A stretch of 16,612 bases of DNA from Providencia sp. (GCF_003533305.1 NZ_DOEH01000023.1:400805-417416); one strand, 5' to 3'. Counted from the stretch's first letter, positions 7,463-16,541 are shown. Notes: generated from the sequence alone by a model not told the origin. A program made the numbers and translations.

Positions 7463-9610
7463 ATGTTGGCAAAAATTGTCAAAACCATACTTAGATTTTT
7501 ATTTCGAGTTCAAGTTATTGGCGACGCTAAGGAATTTAATCAAGATAAATGTTTGATTACACCTAATCATGTTTCCCTTCTTGATGGTGTTTTAGTCGCT
7601 TTATTTTTGCCTGTAAAACCTGTATTTGCTGTCTATTCTACATTTGCGACACCGCGAATGATTAAGTTATTAAAGCCTTATGCTGATATTGTTCCTCTCG
7701 ATCCCGCTAACCCTTTAGGTATTAGAACGTTAGTCAAAGAAGTCGATAAAGGGCGTCCAATTGTTATTTTTCCGGAAGGGCGCATCTCTGTTCATGGCTC
7801 TTTGATGAAAATCTATGAGGGCGCTGCATTTGTGGCGGCTAAATCCCAAGCTAAAGTTGTCCCAATTCGTATTGAAGGGGCTGAACGTAGTCATTTTGGA
7901 TATCTAAAGGGGATTATTCCGCTTAAATGGTTCCCTAAAATCACGTTGCATATTTTACCCGCTCAAACAATCCCAATGCCTGATGCACCTAAATCGGTTG
8001 AACGCCGTAGCCTTGCAGGGGAACATCTTTATCAAATAATGAAGTCGGCGCGTATGGCTTGTCGACCACAAATGACATTAGTTGAAGCTTTCATCGATAG
8101 TGTGCAACGCTTTGGTCGATGCACTCCATGTATTGAAGATATTGCGTTCAAAGAAGATTCTTACCAAGGCCTACTGAAAAAAACCTTGGGTGTGGGACGC
8201 ATTATCGAACGCTATACAAAAGAAAATGAGCGTATTGGTCTATTGCTACCGAATGCAACCGTTACTGCTGCTGCTATATTTGGCGCATTAATGCGGGGGC
8301 GAGTGCCTGCCATGCTGAATTATACCGCAGGTAGCCATGGAATTAGTAACGCATTAAAAGCCTCTGCGGCAAACGTGGTCTTTACTTCTCGTCAGTTTTT
8401 AGAAAAAGGCAACTTGACCCATATTCCTCAGCAAGTGCCGGAAGCAACTTGGATTTATCTTGAAGATTTAAAAGATACCGTCACTTTGCAAGATAAGATC
8501 TGGATTGTTAAACATTTATTTTCACCCCGTAAGGCAATAATCCCTCGCAAAGTTGATGATGAAGCTATCGTACTGTTTACCTCTGGGTCAGAAGGTACGC
8601 CAAAAGGGGTGGTTCATAGTCATGCAAGCTTGTTAGCGAACGTTGAGCAAATTAAAACCATTGCAGATTTCACTCCGCGCGATCGCTTTATGTCATCACT
8701 GCCATTATTTCATGCATTTGGTTTGACGGTGGGTTTGTTTATCCCTCTCTTTTCCGGTAGCCGCGTATTTCTCTATCCAAGCCCTTTGCATTACCGAATT
8801 ATTCCTGAGTTGGTTTACGATAAAAACTGTACCGTTTTATTTGGTACTTCGACCTTTTTAGGTAATTATGCCCGTTTTGCTCATCAATATGATTTTGCTC
8901 GCTTGCGTTATGTCGTTGCTGGTGCTGAAAAATTATCAGATAGCACCAAAAAAATCTGGTTTGAAAAATTTGGTATTCGTATTCTTGAAGGCTATGGCGT
9001 GACCGAATGCGCACCTATAGTGTCAATCAATGTGCCAATGGCAACCAAAGAAGGCTCTGTGGGACAAATTTTGCCAGGAATGGAAGCTCGGATCATCCCA
9101 CTATCAGGTATAGAAAAAGGTGGAAAGTTGCAGCTCAAAGGCCCGAATATCATGAAAGGCTATTTGCGTGTTGAAGCGCCGGGTATTCTAGAAACGCCGA
9201 GTGCTGAAAATGCACAGGGTGAGCGAGAGCCAGACTGGTACGATACTGGTGATATTGTTGAATTAGATAAAAGAAATTACTGCACTATTAAAGGTCGAGT
9301 AAAACGTTTTGCTAAACTTGCAGGCGAAATGGTTTCTTTGGAAAGTATTGAACAAATGATCTTTAGCATGTCACCGAATGCACAGCACGGAGTTGTTACT
9401 AAACCTGATAGTAGTAAAGGCGAAGCACTCGTTTTATTTACTACCGATAAGCAACTGGACCGTAGTGCATTATCTACGGCGGCTAAAAGTAAAGGGTTAA
9501 CTGAACTTGCCGTTCCTCGTGATATCCGTTGGGTAAAAGAACTTCCTGTATTAGGTAGCGGAAAAACCGATTTTGTTACGCTAAAACAAATGGCTTTGAA
9601 GGATGAATAA
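7463..9610 (+). CDS. aas: Bifunctional Aas: 2-acylglycerophosphoethanolamine acyltransferase / acyl-ACP synthetase
   Basis: Inner-membrane enzyme that activates fatty acids onto bound acyl carrier protein and transfers them to lysophosphatidylethanolamine, repairing lyso-phospholipids. It has 715 residues, against 719 in E. coli, with the same two-domain order. The N-terminal PlsC-type acyltransferase (about 1-200) has the catalytic NHVSLLDG motif with H36 and D41, and FPEGR at 103-107. The C-terminal AMP-forming ligase domain (about 230-715) has [12 protein letters not shown] near 370, YGVTECAP, the WYDTGD motif and the terminal lysine motif GSGKTDF. An AGGGAT-like ribosome site precedes the ATG. 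The stop codon is 1 bp before the lplT start, so the two are translationally coupled. Confidence 0.96.
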   Translation: MLAKIVKTILRFLFRVQVIGDAKEFNQDKCLITPNHVSLLDGVLVALFLPVKPVFAVYSTFATPRMIKLLKPYADIVPLDPANPLGIRTLVKEVDKGRPIVIFPEGRISVHGSLMKIYEGAAFVAAKSQAKVVPIRIEGAERSHFGYLKGIIPLKWFPKITLHILPAQTIPMPDAPKSVERRSLAGEHLYQIMKSARMACRPQMTLVEAFIDSVQRFGRCTPCIEDIAFKEDSYQGLLKKTLGVGRIIERYTKENERIGLLLPNATVTAAAIFGALMRGRVPAMLNYTAGSHGISNALKASAANVVFTSRQFLEKGNLTHIPQQVPEATWIYLEDLKDTVTLQDKIWIVKHLFSPRKAIIPRKVDDEAIVLFTSGSEGTPKGVVHSHASLLANVEQIKTIADFTPRDRFMSSLPLFHAFGLTVGLFIPLFSGSRVFLYPSPLHYRIIPELVYDKNCTVLFGTSTFLGNYARFAHQYDFARLRYVVAGAEKLSDSTKKIWFEKFGIRILEGYGVTECAPIVSINVPMATKEGSVGQILPGMEARIIPLSGIEKGGKLQLKGPNIMKGYLRVEAPGILETPSAENAQGEREPDWYDTGDIVELDKRNYCTIKGRVKRFAKLAGEMVSLESIEQMIFSMSPNAQHGVVTKPDSSKGEALVLFTTDKQLDRSALSTAAKSKGLTELAVPRDIRWVKELPVLGSGKTDFVTLKQMALKDE

Positions 9611-9611
9611 A

Positions 9612-10811
9612 ATGGACGATTTAGCGCAAAAGGCTCCGTTATTAAGTCGAGGCATGAAGGCTGTACTGGCTTCACAATTTCTTTCTGCTTTTGCGGATAA
9701 TGCATTGTTATTTGCAATTTTGGCGCAGCTCAAGGCTGAGTTTTATCCAGAATGGAGTCATCCAATACTGCAAATGGTTTTTGTTTTTACCTATATCGTA
9801 TTAGCACCTTTTGTCGGCCAAATCGCAGATCGGTTTTCAAAAGGCCGAGTCATGTTGTTTTCTAATATCTTTAAATTTATTGGTGCGCTTGGTATCTGTG
9901 TCGGAGTCAATCCATTCTTATGTTATGGATTAGTGGGAATAGGTGCTGCATCTTATTCACCTGCTAAATACGGGATATTAGGTGAATTAACTGGGGGGGA
10001 TAACCTGGTTAAAGCCAATGGTATGATGGAAGCTTCAACTATTGCGGCAATCCTTGTTGGTTCAGTCGTAGGTGGAATGTTATCTGATATCAATCTCATG
10101 CTTGCACTTGGCACCTGCGCTGCATTATATGCGCTCGCCGTTGTGGTCAACTTTTTCATTCCACATCTTGCAGCGGCAAGACCGGCTAAGGGTTGGAATT
10201 TCAAACAACTTTTAATCGATTTTTTATCTGCTTGTCGTATATTGTGGGCGAATCAAGAAAGTCGTTTCTCTTTGGTAGGTACAAGCTTGTTTTGGGGGGC
10301 TGGTGTCACGTTACGTTTTTTATTAGTGGCATGGGTACCTATTGCTCTTGGGTTACAAGATAACACAACGCCAACAGTCCTTAATGCGATGGTTGCGGTG
10401 GGGATTGTTGCTGGGGCAGGGCTTGCCGCTAAATTTATCACACTTAAAACAGTTTATCGTTGTATTCCTGCTGGTATTGTTATTGGTGTGATGGTTATCT
10501 TACTTTCGTTACAAACTAGCCTATTACCTTCTTATTTTATTCTCATTGTTCTTGGGATATTTGGCGGTTTATTTGTCGTTCCTCTTAATGCGTTATTGCA
10601 AGAGAAAGGAAAAGAAACTGTCGGTGCAGGTAATGCCATCGCTGTTCAAAATTTAGGTGAAAATAGTGCAATGCTAATTATGTTAGGATTGTATTCACTG
10701 GCAATAAAAGTAGGATTGTCGGTAGTTCATGTGGGAATTGGCTTTGGTGCGGTATTTACTATCGCTATTGCAGGATTATGGATTTGGGATCGCGCTCGTA
10801 AAAAAGTTTAA
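9612..10811 (+). CDS. lplT: Lysophospholipid transporter LplT
   Basis: Major-facilitator-type flippase that moves lysophosphatidylethanolamine (and lyso-PG) from the outer to the inner leaflet of the inner membrane for re-acylation by Aas. I chose ATG 9612, giving 399 residues (E. coli 397), because AAGGA at 9599-9603 is 8 nt upstream. An ATG at 9603 that overlaps aas has no room for a ribosome site. The sequence is strongly hydrophobic with about 12 likely membrane helices. Conserved blocks include [44 protein letters not shown] and [14 protein letters not shown]. The order aas-lplT is the same as in E. coli, but the pair sits elsewhere on the chromosome there. A run of seven G lies at 9993-9999. 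Confidence 0.95.
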   Translation: MDDLAQKAPLLSRGMKAVLASQFLSAFADNALLFAILAQLKAEFYPEWSHPILQMVFVFTYIVLAPFVGQIADRFSKGRVMLFSNIFKFIGALGICVGVNPFLCYGLVGIGAASYSPAKYGILGELTGGDNLVKANGMMEASTIAAILVGSVVGGMLSDINLMLALGTCAALYALAVVVNFFIPHLAAARPAKGWNFKQLLIDFLSACRILWANQESRFSLVGTSLFWGAGVTLRFLLVAWVPIALGLQDNTTPTVLNAMVAVGIVAGAGLAAKFITLKTVYRCIPAGIVIGVMVILLSLQTSLLPSYFILIVLGIFGGLFVVPLNALLQEKGKETVGAGNAIAVQNLGENSAMLIMLGLYSLAIKVGLSVVHVGIGFGAVFTIAIAGLWIWDRARKKV

Positions 10812-10829
10812 ATAAAGGTGTACAACAAA

Positions 10830-11345
10830 ATGGTCGATGAGAAGCAACTCGAAATATTAAGTATTCAGATTGGCAAATTACTCTTGCAACAAGGTAAAAC
10901 AGTCACCACTGCGGAGTCTTGTACTGGAGGATGGATAGCTAAAGTACTTACGGATATTGCAGGTAGCTCAGCCTATTTTCATCGTGGTTTTGTAACATAC
11001 AGTAATGATGCAAAGCACCAAATGATTGGTGTACAAAATGAATTATTTCAGCAATTTGGTGCAGTAAGTGCACAAGTTGTATCTGAAATGGCAACAGGCG
11101 CACTAAAAGAAGCCGCGGCTGATTATGCTGTATCTGTGAGTGGTATTGCAGGTCCTGATGGCGGTAGTATAGAAAAACCAGTTGGGACCGTTTGGTTTGG
11201 TTTTGCTCAAAAACAAGCTGATGGAAGCAGTGATGTGATAACAAAACAGTGCTTGTTTCAAGGTGATAGAAATCAAGTTCGTTTAGAATCAACGTGTTAT
11301 GCGCTTGAGTTTCTTTTACAGATCATAAGTAAAAAATCTTCTTGA
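10830..11345 (+). CDS. pncC: Nicotinamide-nucleotide amidohydrolase (CinA C-terminal-domain protein)
   Basis: Deamidates NMN to nicotinic acid mononucleotide, recycling the NMN made by NAD-dependent DNA ligase and other NAD use. From ATG 10830 it has 171 residues (E. coli PncC, formerly YgaD, has 165). AAAGGTG 9-10 nt upstream supports this start over an in-frame GTG at 10818. Family motifs are TAESCTGGW, GFVTYSNDAK, VSGIAGPDGG and KPVGTVWF. It is a stand-alone CinA C-domain without the N-terminal molybdopterin-binding-like part of full CinA. It follows lplT by 18 bp and probably shares its transcript. The stop codon TGA (11343-11345) lies inside the -35 hexamer of the recA promoter. Confidence 0.94.
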   Translation: MVDEKQLEILSIQIGKLLLQQGKTVTTAESCTGGWIAKVLTDIAGSSAYFHRGFVTYSNDAKHQMIGVQNELFQQFGAVSAQVVSEMATGALKEAAADYAVSVSGIAGPDGGSIEKPVGTVWFGFAQKQADGSSDVITKQCLFQGDRNQVRLESTCYALEFLLQIISKKSS

Positions 11346-11369
11346 TACTGTATGATTATACAGTATACT
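11343..11369 (+). promoter_or_regulatory. recA promoter with LexA (SOS) box
   Basis: TTGATA (11343-11348), a 16-nt spacer and TATACT (11364-11369) form a sigma-70 promoter. The spacer is filled by the LexA site CTGTATGATTATACAG (11348-11363), which has both CTGT and ACAG half-sites. The arrangement matches the E. coli recA promoter as I recall it, with two central bases changed and TATACT in place of TATAAT. LexA binding here would block polymerase, giving SOS induction. Confidence 0.95.
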
Positions 11370-11437
11370 TGGTTCCAACAAATTAAATCCAATCGTTTTA
11401 TCGCAGTGGTTAATATCATTGCACTTAGGGAGTGAAC

Positions 11438-12505
11438 ATGGCTATTGATGAAAACAAACAAAAAGCACTTGCTGCGGCACTTGGTCAAATTGAAAAGCAA
11501 TTTGGTAAAGGTTCTATTATGCGCCTTGGTGAAGACCGCACAATGGATGTTGAAACTATCTCAACAGGCTCTTTATCACTCGACGTTGCACTAGGTGCTG
11601 GTGGTTTACCATTAGGGCGTATTGTTGAAATCTATGGCCCTGAATCTTCAGGTAAAACAACGCTGACATTACAAGTTATTGCATCAGCTCAACGTAGTGG
11701 TAAAACATGTGCGTTTATCGATGCTGAGCATGCTCTTGACCCTATCTATGCTAAAAAGCTAGGCGTTGATATCGACAACTTGCTTTGTTCTCAACCGGAC
11801 ACTGGTGAGCAAGCATTAGAGATTTGTGATGCACTGACACGCTCTGGTGCTGTAGATGTTATCATTGTTGACTCCGTTGCCGCTTTAACACCAAAAGCAG
11901 AAATTGAAGGTGAAATTGGCGATTCACATATGGGCCTTGCTGCTCGAATGATGAGTCAAGCGATGCGTAAGCTTGCGGGTAACCTGAAAACATCAAATAC
12001 ACTTTTAATCTTTATCAACCAAATTCGTATGAAAATTGGTGTGATGTTCGGTAACCCAGAAACCACAACGGGCGGTAATGCACTGAAGTTCTATGCATCT
12101 GTACGTTTAGATATTCGCCGCATTGGTGCTGTAAAAAATGGTGACGAAATCGTTGGTAGCGAAACGCGTGTCAAAGTGGTGAAAAATAAAATTGCTGCGC
12201 CATTTAAACAAGCAGAATTCCAAATCCTTTACGGTGAAGGTATTAATACCGTTGGTGAGCTGATTGACCTTGGTGTTAAACATAAGTTGATTGAAAAAGC
12301 AGGGGCTTGGTATAGCTACAAAGGCGAAAAAATTGGCCAAGGTAAAGCTAACTCAACAGTTTATTTGAAAGAACGCCCAGAAATCGCAAATGAAATCGAT
12401 ACGAAACTGCGTGAAATGTTATTAAACCACACTGGTGAATTTAATAGTGCAGCAACTGACTTCATCAGTGATTCTGATGAAGAGGAAACGACAGAAGAAA
12501 TTTAA
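11438..12505 (+). CDS. recA: Recombinase RecA
   Basis: ATP-dependent strand-exchange protein that forms filaments on single-stranded DNA, drives homologous recombination and acts as co-protease for LexA and UmuD self-cleavage. From ATG 11438 it has 355 residues (E. coli 353), starting MAIDENKQK as in E. coli. AGGGAG lies 5-6 nt upstream. An in-frame GTG at 11432 is rejected. Walker A is GPESSGKTT at about 66-74, loop L2 is in [15 protein letters not shown], and the ATP-contact segment QILYGEGIN is present. The acidic C-terminal tail ([11 protein letters not shown]) is typical but differs in sequence from E. coli. It is controlled by the LexA site upstream. recX, normally directly downstream in E. 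coli, is absent. Confidence 0.99.
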   Translation: MAIDENKQKALAAALGQIEKQFGKGSIMRLGEDRTMDVETISTGSLSLDVALGAGGLPLGRIVEIYGPESSGKTTLTLQVIASAQRSGKTCAFIDAEHALDPIYAKKLGVDIDNLLCSQPDTGEQALEICDALTRSGAVDVIIVDSVAALTPKAEIEGEIGDSHMGLAARMMSQAMRKLAGNLKTSNTLLIFINQIRMKIGVMFGNPETTTGGNALKFYASVRLDIRRIGAVKNGDEIVGSETRVKVVKNKIAAPFKQAEFQILYGEGINTVGELIDLGVKHKLIEKAGAWYSYKGEKIGQGKANSTVYLKERPEIANEIDTKLREMLLNHTGEFNSAATDFISDSDEEETTEEI

Positions 12506-12852
12506 TTCTAGTTTAGTTTTCTAATAAATCAGTCGGTTATAGACGCCACTCTAAAATGAGTGGCGTTTTTTTGTTTTTATCTATCATAATATTTATTTTC
12601 ACTTATCATAATAATAGTTTATCGGGTTGTTTTTCTGTGGAAAAATACCGTGACCAGAGGTATAAACATACTTTCAGAAAATATCTAGACGCTTTACAAT
12701 AAAAGCCGCAAATGGATGTATCTAAATTTTACTTCTAAATAAAGAGACTTTATTTTATTAGTCACTTTTTAATCGGAGAGTTGATTAGAGGTGATGTTAC
12801 ATTCCATCTCAACAATTCGTAATTCAGTTTTCAGCTTGTTATCGGGATAAAT
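12506..12852. other. recA-alaS intergenic region without recX
   Basis: This 347-bp region contains the recA terminator and then about 280 bp of AT-rich sequence with no open frame of useful size. It is too short for an intact recX (E. coli RecX has 166 residues), and I saw no RecX-like remnant in frame. The alaS promoter must lie here. Only weak hexamer pairs are visible, for example TTTACT at 12728 with TATTTT at 12751 (spacing 17). The alaS ribosome site is the modest GGGA at 12844-12847. Confidence 0.7.
12543..12572 (+). terminator. Intrinsic terminator of recA
   Basis: ACGCCACTC / GAGTGGCGT (12543-12551 with 12558-12566) form a perfect 9-bp stem with a 6-nt loop, followed by seven T. It lies 37 bp past the recA stop. 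Confidence 0.95.
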
Positions 12853-15480
12853 ATGAGTAAAAGCACCGCTGAGATCCGTCAAGCGTTTCTCGACTTTTTT
12901 CATACGAAAGGTCATCAAGTGGTCGCCAGCAGTTCGCTAGTGCCAAATAATGACCCTACTTTATTGTTCACTAACGCAGGGATGAACCAGTTCAAAGATG
13001 TATTTCTTGGCCTGGATAAAAGAGCATATTCCCGAGCGACAACCGCACAACGTTGCGTGCGAGCAGGTGGTAAACACAACGACCTAGAAAACGTAGGTTA
13101 TACAGCACGTCACCATACCTTCTTTGAAATGTTAGGTAACTTCAGTTTCGGCGACTATTTCAAGCATGAAGCGATACAATTTGCTTGGGAATTATTAACC
13201 AGTGAAGATTGGTTTAATCTACCGAAAGAAAGACTGTGGGTTACTGTATACGCGACAGATGATGAAGCTTATGACATCTGGAATAAAGAAATTGGCATTC
13301 CAGTTGAACGCATAATTCGTATTGGCGATAACAAAGGTGCTCCATACGCGTCTGATAACTTTTGGCAGATGGGCGATACGGGGCCATGTGGTCCTTGCAC
13401 TGAAATTTTCTACGATCATGGTGATCACATCTGGGGTGGACCGCCTAATAGCCCTGAAGAAGACGGTGATCGCTATATTGAGATCTGGAATCTTGTTTTC
13501 ATGCAATTTAACCGTCAATCAGACGGTACGATGGAACCGCTACCTAAACCATCAGTTGATACAGGAATGGGCTTAGAGCGCATTTCAGCAGTACTACAGC
13601 ATGTAAATTCTAACTATGATATTGATATTTTCCGCGAATTAATTTCAGCCGCTGCAAATGCGACAGGTGCAAGTGATCTTTCTAATAAATCATTGCGCGT
13701 GATTGCTGACCACATTCGTTCGTGTGCATTCTTAGTTAGCGATGGTGTCATTCCGTCGAATGAAGGGCGTGGTTATGTACTTCGTCGTATTATTCGCCGT
13801 GCGGTACGTCATGGTTATATGCTAGGTGCGAAAGAGACATTTTTCTACAAATTAGTCGCGCCGTTAGTTAAAGTCATGGGCTCAGCTGCGGATGAACTTC
13901 AACGTCAACAAGCGATGGTAGAAAAAGTTCTTAAAACAGAAGAAGAGCAATTTGCACGCACGTTAGAGCGTGGTTTGCAATTACTTGATGACGAATTAGC
14001 TTCTTTAAAAGGCGACACCCTAGAAGGTGAAGCGGCATTCCGTCTATATGATACTTACGGCTTTCCTATTGATTTAACGGCAGATGTTTGTCGTGAGCGT
14101 AATATCAAAGTAGATGAAGAAGGTTTTGAGCGTGCAATGGAAGATCAGCGCCGTCGCGCAAGAGAATCTAGCGGTTTTGGCGCGGATTATAACTCATTGA
14201 TTAAAGTTGAAAAAAGAAGTGAGTTTTCAGGTTATCAAGAGGATAAGCAACAAGCGACAATCACTGCACTTTATAAAGATGGTCAGCCTGTTGATTCTTT
14301 AAATGTAGGTGAAGAAGGCATTGTGATCCTTGATAAAACTGCATTTTATGCAGAGTCAGGTGGTCAGGTTGGTGATACTGGTATCTTGAAAAATGATAGT
14401 GGAAACTTTGTTGTTACAGATACTCAGAAATATGGTCAGGCAATCGGTCATATTGGTAAGGTGACAACGGGGTCGTTGGTCATCAATCACCGTATAAATG
14501 CTGAAATTGATAGTGAAAGACGTAATGCTATTCGCTTAAATCACTCAGCAACACACTTATTACATGCTGCACTGCGCCAAGTTTTAGGTGAACATGTTTC
14601 ACAAAAAGGCTCATTAGTTAACGATAAATACCTGCGCTTCGATTTTTCGCATTTTGAAGCCATGACGCAAGACCAATTACGTCAAGTAGAAGATATTGTT
14701 AATGCTCAAATTCGTCATAATTCAGTAATTGAAACAGAATTGATGGATTTAGAGGGAGCAAAAGCAAAAGGTGCTATGGCATTATTTGGTGAGAAATATG
14801 ATGAGCGTGTGCGAGTATTGAGCATGGGCGATTTTTCTATCGAATTATGTGGTGGTACACATGCTAGCCGCACGGGTGATATTGGTTTATTCCGTATCTT
14901 GAGTGAATCAGGTACCGCAGCAGGCGTTCGTCGTATAGAGGCCACAACAGGCTCAACGGCGATTGAAAGTGTTCACAGTCAATCTGAGCAACTTGCCGCA
15001 ATTGCTCATTTATTGAAAGGTGACATGAATAGCTTGGTTGAAAAAGTTAAGTCTGCATTAGATAAATCTCGTCAACTCGAAAAAGAGATTTTACAACTTA
15101 AAGACCAGCAAGCTTCTCAAGAAAGTGCTTCATTAAGTAGCAAAGCAAAAGATATTAAGGGTGCTAAGTTACTCGTTAGCCAATTAAGTGACACTGAACC
15201 TAAACTATTAAGAACCATGGTTGATGACCTGAAAAATCAGTTGAAGTCAGCGATTATCGTGCTTTCAACAACGAGTGGTGATAAAGTCAGTGTGATTGTT
15301 GGTGTAACTAATGATTTGACTGCTAAAGTTAAAGCAGGTGATTTGATATCTTATGTTGCACAGCAAGTTGGTGGTAAAGGTGGTGGACGCCCAGATATGG
15401 CTCAAGCTGGAGGTAATGACGTTAATGCGTTACCGGCGGCTATGGCGAGTGTCGAAGAATGGGTTGCTTCACGACTATAA
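12853..15480 (+). CDS. alaS: Alanine--tRNA ligase
   Basis: Class II aminoacyl-tRNA synthetase that charges tRNA-Ala and clears mischarged Ser or Gly. It has 875 residues, against 876 in E. coli. The N-terminal catalytic domain carries [19 protein letters not shown], the [14 protein letters not shown] segment and VDTGMGLER. The editing domain has the zinc-binding motif H564-SAT-H568 and C666-GGT-H670, at the same residue numbers as E. coli. The C-terminal part (from about 700) has a coiled-coil-like stretch near 730-770 and ends in the [15 protein letters not shown] motif. It is flanked by recA and csrA as in E. coli, apart from the missing recX. E. coli AlaRS represses its own gene; no operator could be identified here. 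Confidence 0.98.
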   Translation: MSKSTAEIRQAFLDFFHTKGHQVVASSSLVPNNDPTLLFTNAGMNQFKDVFLGLDKRAYSRATTAQRCVRAGGKHNDLENVGYTARHHTFFEMLGNFSFGDYFKHEAIQFAWELLTSEDWFNLPKERLWVTVYATDDEAYDIWNKEIGIPVERIIRIGDNKGAPYASDNFWQMGDTGPCGPCTEIFYDHGDHIWGGPPNSPEEDGDRYIEIWNLVFMQFNRQSDGTMEPLPKPSVDTGMGLERISAVLQHVNSNYDIDIFRELISAAANATGASDLSNKSLRVIADHIRSCAFLVSDGVIPSNEGRGYVLRRIIRRAVRHGYMLGAKETFFYKLVAPLVKVMGSAADELQRQQAMVEKVLKTEEEQFARTLERGLQLLDDELASLKGDTLEGEAAFRLYDTYGFPIDLTADVCRERNIKVDEEGFERAMEDQRRRARESSGFGADYNSLIKVEKRSEFSGYQEDKQQATITALYKDGQPVDSLNVGEEGIVILDKTAFYAESGGQVGDTGILKNDSGNFVVTDTQKYGQAIGHIGKVTTGSLVINHRINAEIDSERRNAIRLNHSATHLLHAALRQVLGEHVSQKGSLVNDKYLRFDFSHFEAMTQDQLRQVEDIVNAQIRHNSVIETELMDLEGAKAKGAMALFGEKYDERVRVLSMGDFSIELCGGTHASRTGDIGLFRILSESGTAAGVRRIEATTGSTAIESVHSQSEQLAAIAHLLKGDMNSLVEKVKSALDKSRQLEKEILQLKDQQASQESASLSSKAKDIKGAKLLVSQLSDTEPKLLRTMVDDLKNQLKSAIIVLSTTSGDKVSVIVGVTNDLTAKVKAGDLISYVAQQVGGKGGGRPDMAQAGGNDVNALPAAMASVEEWVASRL

Positions 15481-15490
15481 CAGCTTGACT

Positions 15491-15521
15491 AAATTGCCTC
15501 ATCATTTTATGAGGCAATTTT
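15491..15521 (+). terminator. Intrinsic terminator of alaS
   Basis: AAATTGCCTCAT / ATGAGGCAATTT (15491-15502 with 15509-15520) form a perfect 12-bp stem with a 6-nt loop; the T-run is the end of the stem plus one T. It lies 10 bp past the alaS stop. The matching A and T flanks could allow function in both directions. Confidence 0.85.
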
Positions 15522-15535
15522 AATCTGTTGCAGCA

Positions 15536-15565
15536 TTGTTAAAGTGTTGCGGGTAGTGCTATATT
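15536..15565 (+). promoter_or_regulatory. Candidate csrA promoter
   Basis: TTGTTA (15536-15541) and TATATT (15560-15565) are separated by 18 nt, right after the alaS terminator. The predicted start is about 135 nt before csrA. E. coli csrA has several promoters, so others may exist in this 228-bp gap. Confidence 0.4.
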
Positions 15566-15650
15566 TTGCTTGTAAATAATTAGAATGCTTGCCTTGATGG
15601 CATCAATGCTTTAGGTGAATGTCATTGCTTTACGTTTTCACGGTGTGTGA

Positions 15651-15708
15651 TGGACAATAGCGGGGATACCTAGAGACCCGACTCTTTTAATATTTCAAGG
15701 AGCAAAGA
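15651..15708 (+). promoter_or_regulatory. csrA leader with GGA motifs, probable CsrA self-binding region
   Basis: GGA triplets occur at 15652-15654, in GGGGA at 15662-15666, and in the Shine-Dalgarno AAGGAG at 15697-15702. CGGG (15661-15664) can pair with CCCG (15677-15680), placing one GGA at the base of a loop. The stretch from TACCTAGAGACCCGACTC to the start codon looks almost unchanged from E. coli as I recall it, where CsrA represses its own translation through leader sites. Confidence 0.55.
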
Positions 15709-15894
15709 ATGCTTATTCTGACTCGTCGAGTTGGTGAAACACTCATGATAGGCGATGAGGTAACAGTTACTGTATTGGGCGTCAAAGGCAACCAAGTTCG
15801 TATTGGTGTTAATGCCCCAAAAGAGGTTTCTGTTCACCGTGAAGAAATTTATCAACGGATCCAGGCCGAAAAGACTCAACCAGATAATCAATAA
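15709..15894 (+). CDS. csrA: Carbon storage regulator CsrA
   Basis: Small dimeric RNA-binding protein that binds GGA-containing hairpins and represses or activates translation of many mRNAs, controlling glycogen, biofilm, motility and central carbon flow. Its length of 61 residues equals that of E. coli. The first 55 residues appear identical to E. coli ([15 protein letters not shown] to QRIQAEK). Only the tail differs (TQPDNQ). The RNA-contact segment LILTRR and R44 in VHREEI are intact. A strong AAGGAG about 6 nt upstream supports the start and is itself a likely CsrA site. The gene sits between alaS and the tRNA operon, as in E. coli. Confidence 0.99.
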   Translation: MLILTRRVGETLMIGDEVTVTVLGVKGNQVRIGVNAPKEVSVHREEIYQRIQAEKTQPDNQ

Positions 15895-15902
15895 TAATGA
15901 AT

Positions 15903-15942
15903 AAGCGTCCAGTTATTGACCACACAGCATGAATGGGCGCTT
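15903..15942 (+). terminator. Possible csrA terminator
   Basis: AAGCGTCC (15903-15910) pairs with GGGCGCTT (15935-15942), 8 bp with one U-G pair, across a 24-nt loop. The T-run after it is poor (GTCTTACTCCTT), so this is weak. Confidence 0.35.
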
Positions 15943-16268
15943 GTCTTACTCCTTAAATTCAATTCAACAAACTTAATTTCTAAGTCTTTATTAGTGAAAT
16001 TTAATGCCTTTGAGTCGTTAGCAAATAAATTTGCGGGCTGCTATCAATTCTATTTCTTTCTTTTTTATTTTTCTTTAGCTTAAGATTTGGCCGATTTTAG
16101 ATGGTTAATCAAAATAATGCGATTAATTACTCATTTTGGGTGCACTGTTTTTATTCATAAAGTTATACAGATAACAGCGGATAAATATGTATTTCGGTGT
16201 TAAACTAAGCATCTTGCTTGTGAAATGTGCAAACAGACACTGGAATGCAAAAAGTTTAGAGAAATTGT

Positions 16269-16296
16269 TTGACTTCTAAGTGTAGGAAAGTAATAT
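16269..16296 (+). promoter_or_regulatory. Promoter of the tRNA-Ser / tRNA-Arg operon
   Basis: TTGACT (16269-16274), a 16-nt spacer and TAATAT (16291-16296) are followed by the GC-rich discriminator GTGCGCC. Such a discriminator is typical of stable-RNA promoters under stringent (ppGpp) control. The 5' leader before the first tRNA is about 50 nt. Confidence 0.75.
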
Positions 16297-16352
16297 GTGC
16301 GCCACACAGAGACGAGATGTTTGAAAAAACAAATCGTGTGTAACTAAAATAT

Positions 16353-16445
16353 GGTGAGGTGGCCGAGAGGCTGAAGGCGCTCCCCTGCTAAGGGAGTATG
16401 CGGTCAAAAGCTGCATCGAGGGTTCGAATCCCTCCCTCACCGCCA
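16353..16445 (+). tRNA. serV: tRNA-Ser (anticodon GCU)
   Basis: The 93-nt sequence has acceptor arms GGTGAGG / CCTCACC, discriminator G and encoded CCA. The anticodon stem CTCCC / GGGAG holds the loop CTGCTAA, with anticodon GCT at 16387-16389 reading AGC and AGU. The long variable arm is typical of serine tRNAs. The T stem is GAGGG / CCCTC, where I recall CGGGG / CCCCG in E. coli serV; both sides changed together. Its place after csrA matches serV. Confidence 0.97.
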
Positions 16446-16456
16446 TTTTAGATTGT

Positions 16457-16533
16457 GCATCCGTAGCTCAGCTGGATAGAGTACTCGGCTACGAACCGAG
16501 CGGTCGGAGGTTCGAATCCTCCGGGATGCACCA
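16457..16533 (+). tRNA. argV: tRNA-Arg (anticodon ACG)
   Basis: The 77-nt sequence has an encoded CCA and starts 11 nt after tRNA-Ser. The anticodon loop CTACGAA in stem CTCGG / CCGAG gives ACG (16491-16493); its first base is normally edited to inosine by TadA, reading CGU, CGC and CGA. The sequence equals E. coli argV as I recall it except at position 66: the acceptor 3' arm reads GGGATGC where CGGATGC is expected. G7 and G66 therefore cannot form a normal pair at the base of the acceptor stem. The symbol rests on position after serV; E. coli carries several copies (argV, Y, Z, Q). Confidence 0.93.
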
Positions 16534-16541
16534 TCTTCTCC

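Larger units (their letters stand above)
15895..16352. other. csrA-tRNA intergenic region
   Basis: These 458 bp are AT-rich with no credible gene; the longest ATG frames noticed are under 20 codons. The region holds a possible csrA terminator at the left and the tRNA operon promoter at the right. In between are two short inverted repeats: GCAAAT-AA-ATTTGC (16021-16034) and TTAATC-N10-GATTAA (16105-16126). No known small RNA was recognised. Confidence 0.65.

Noticed and set aside
9277..9717. 146-codon minus-strand open frame across the aas-lplT junction
   Set aside because: It lies antisense to two well-supported genes, shows no recognisable domain and has no plausible ribosome site; it is a by-product of the coding strand.
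10948..11292. 114-codon minus-strand open frame inside pncC
   Set aside because: It is entirely antisense to a conserved gene and has a low-complexity His/Leu/Gln-rich composition typical of a reverse-frame artefact.
13219..13576. Overlapping open frames on both strands inside alaS
   Set aside because: alaS is intact and collinear with its family here; the other frames show no family similarity.
16101..16160. 19-codon ATG frame in the csrA-tRNA gap
   Set aside because: It has no Shine-Dalgarno sequence, no similarity that I recognise, and AT-rich chance composition.
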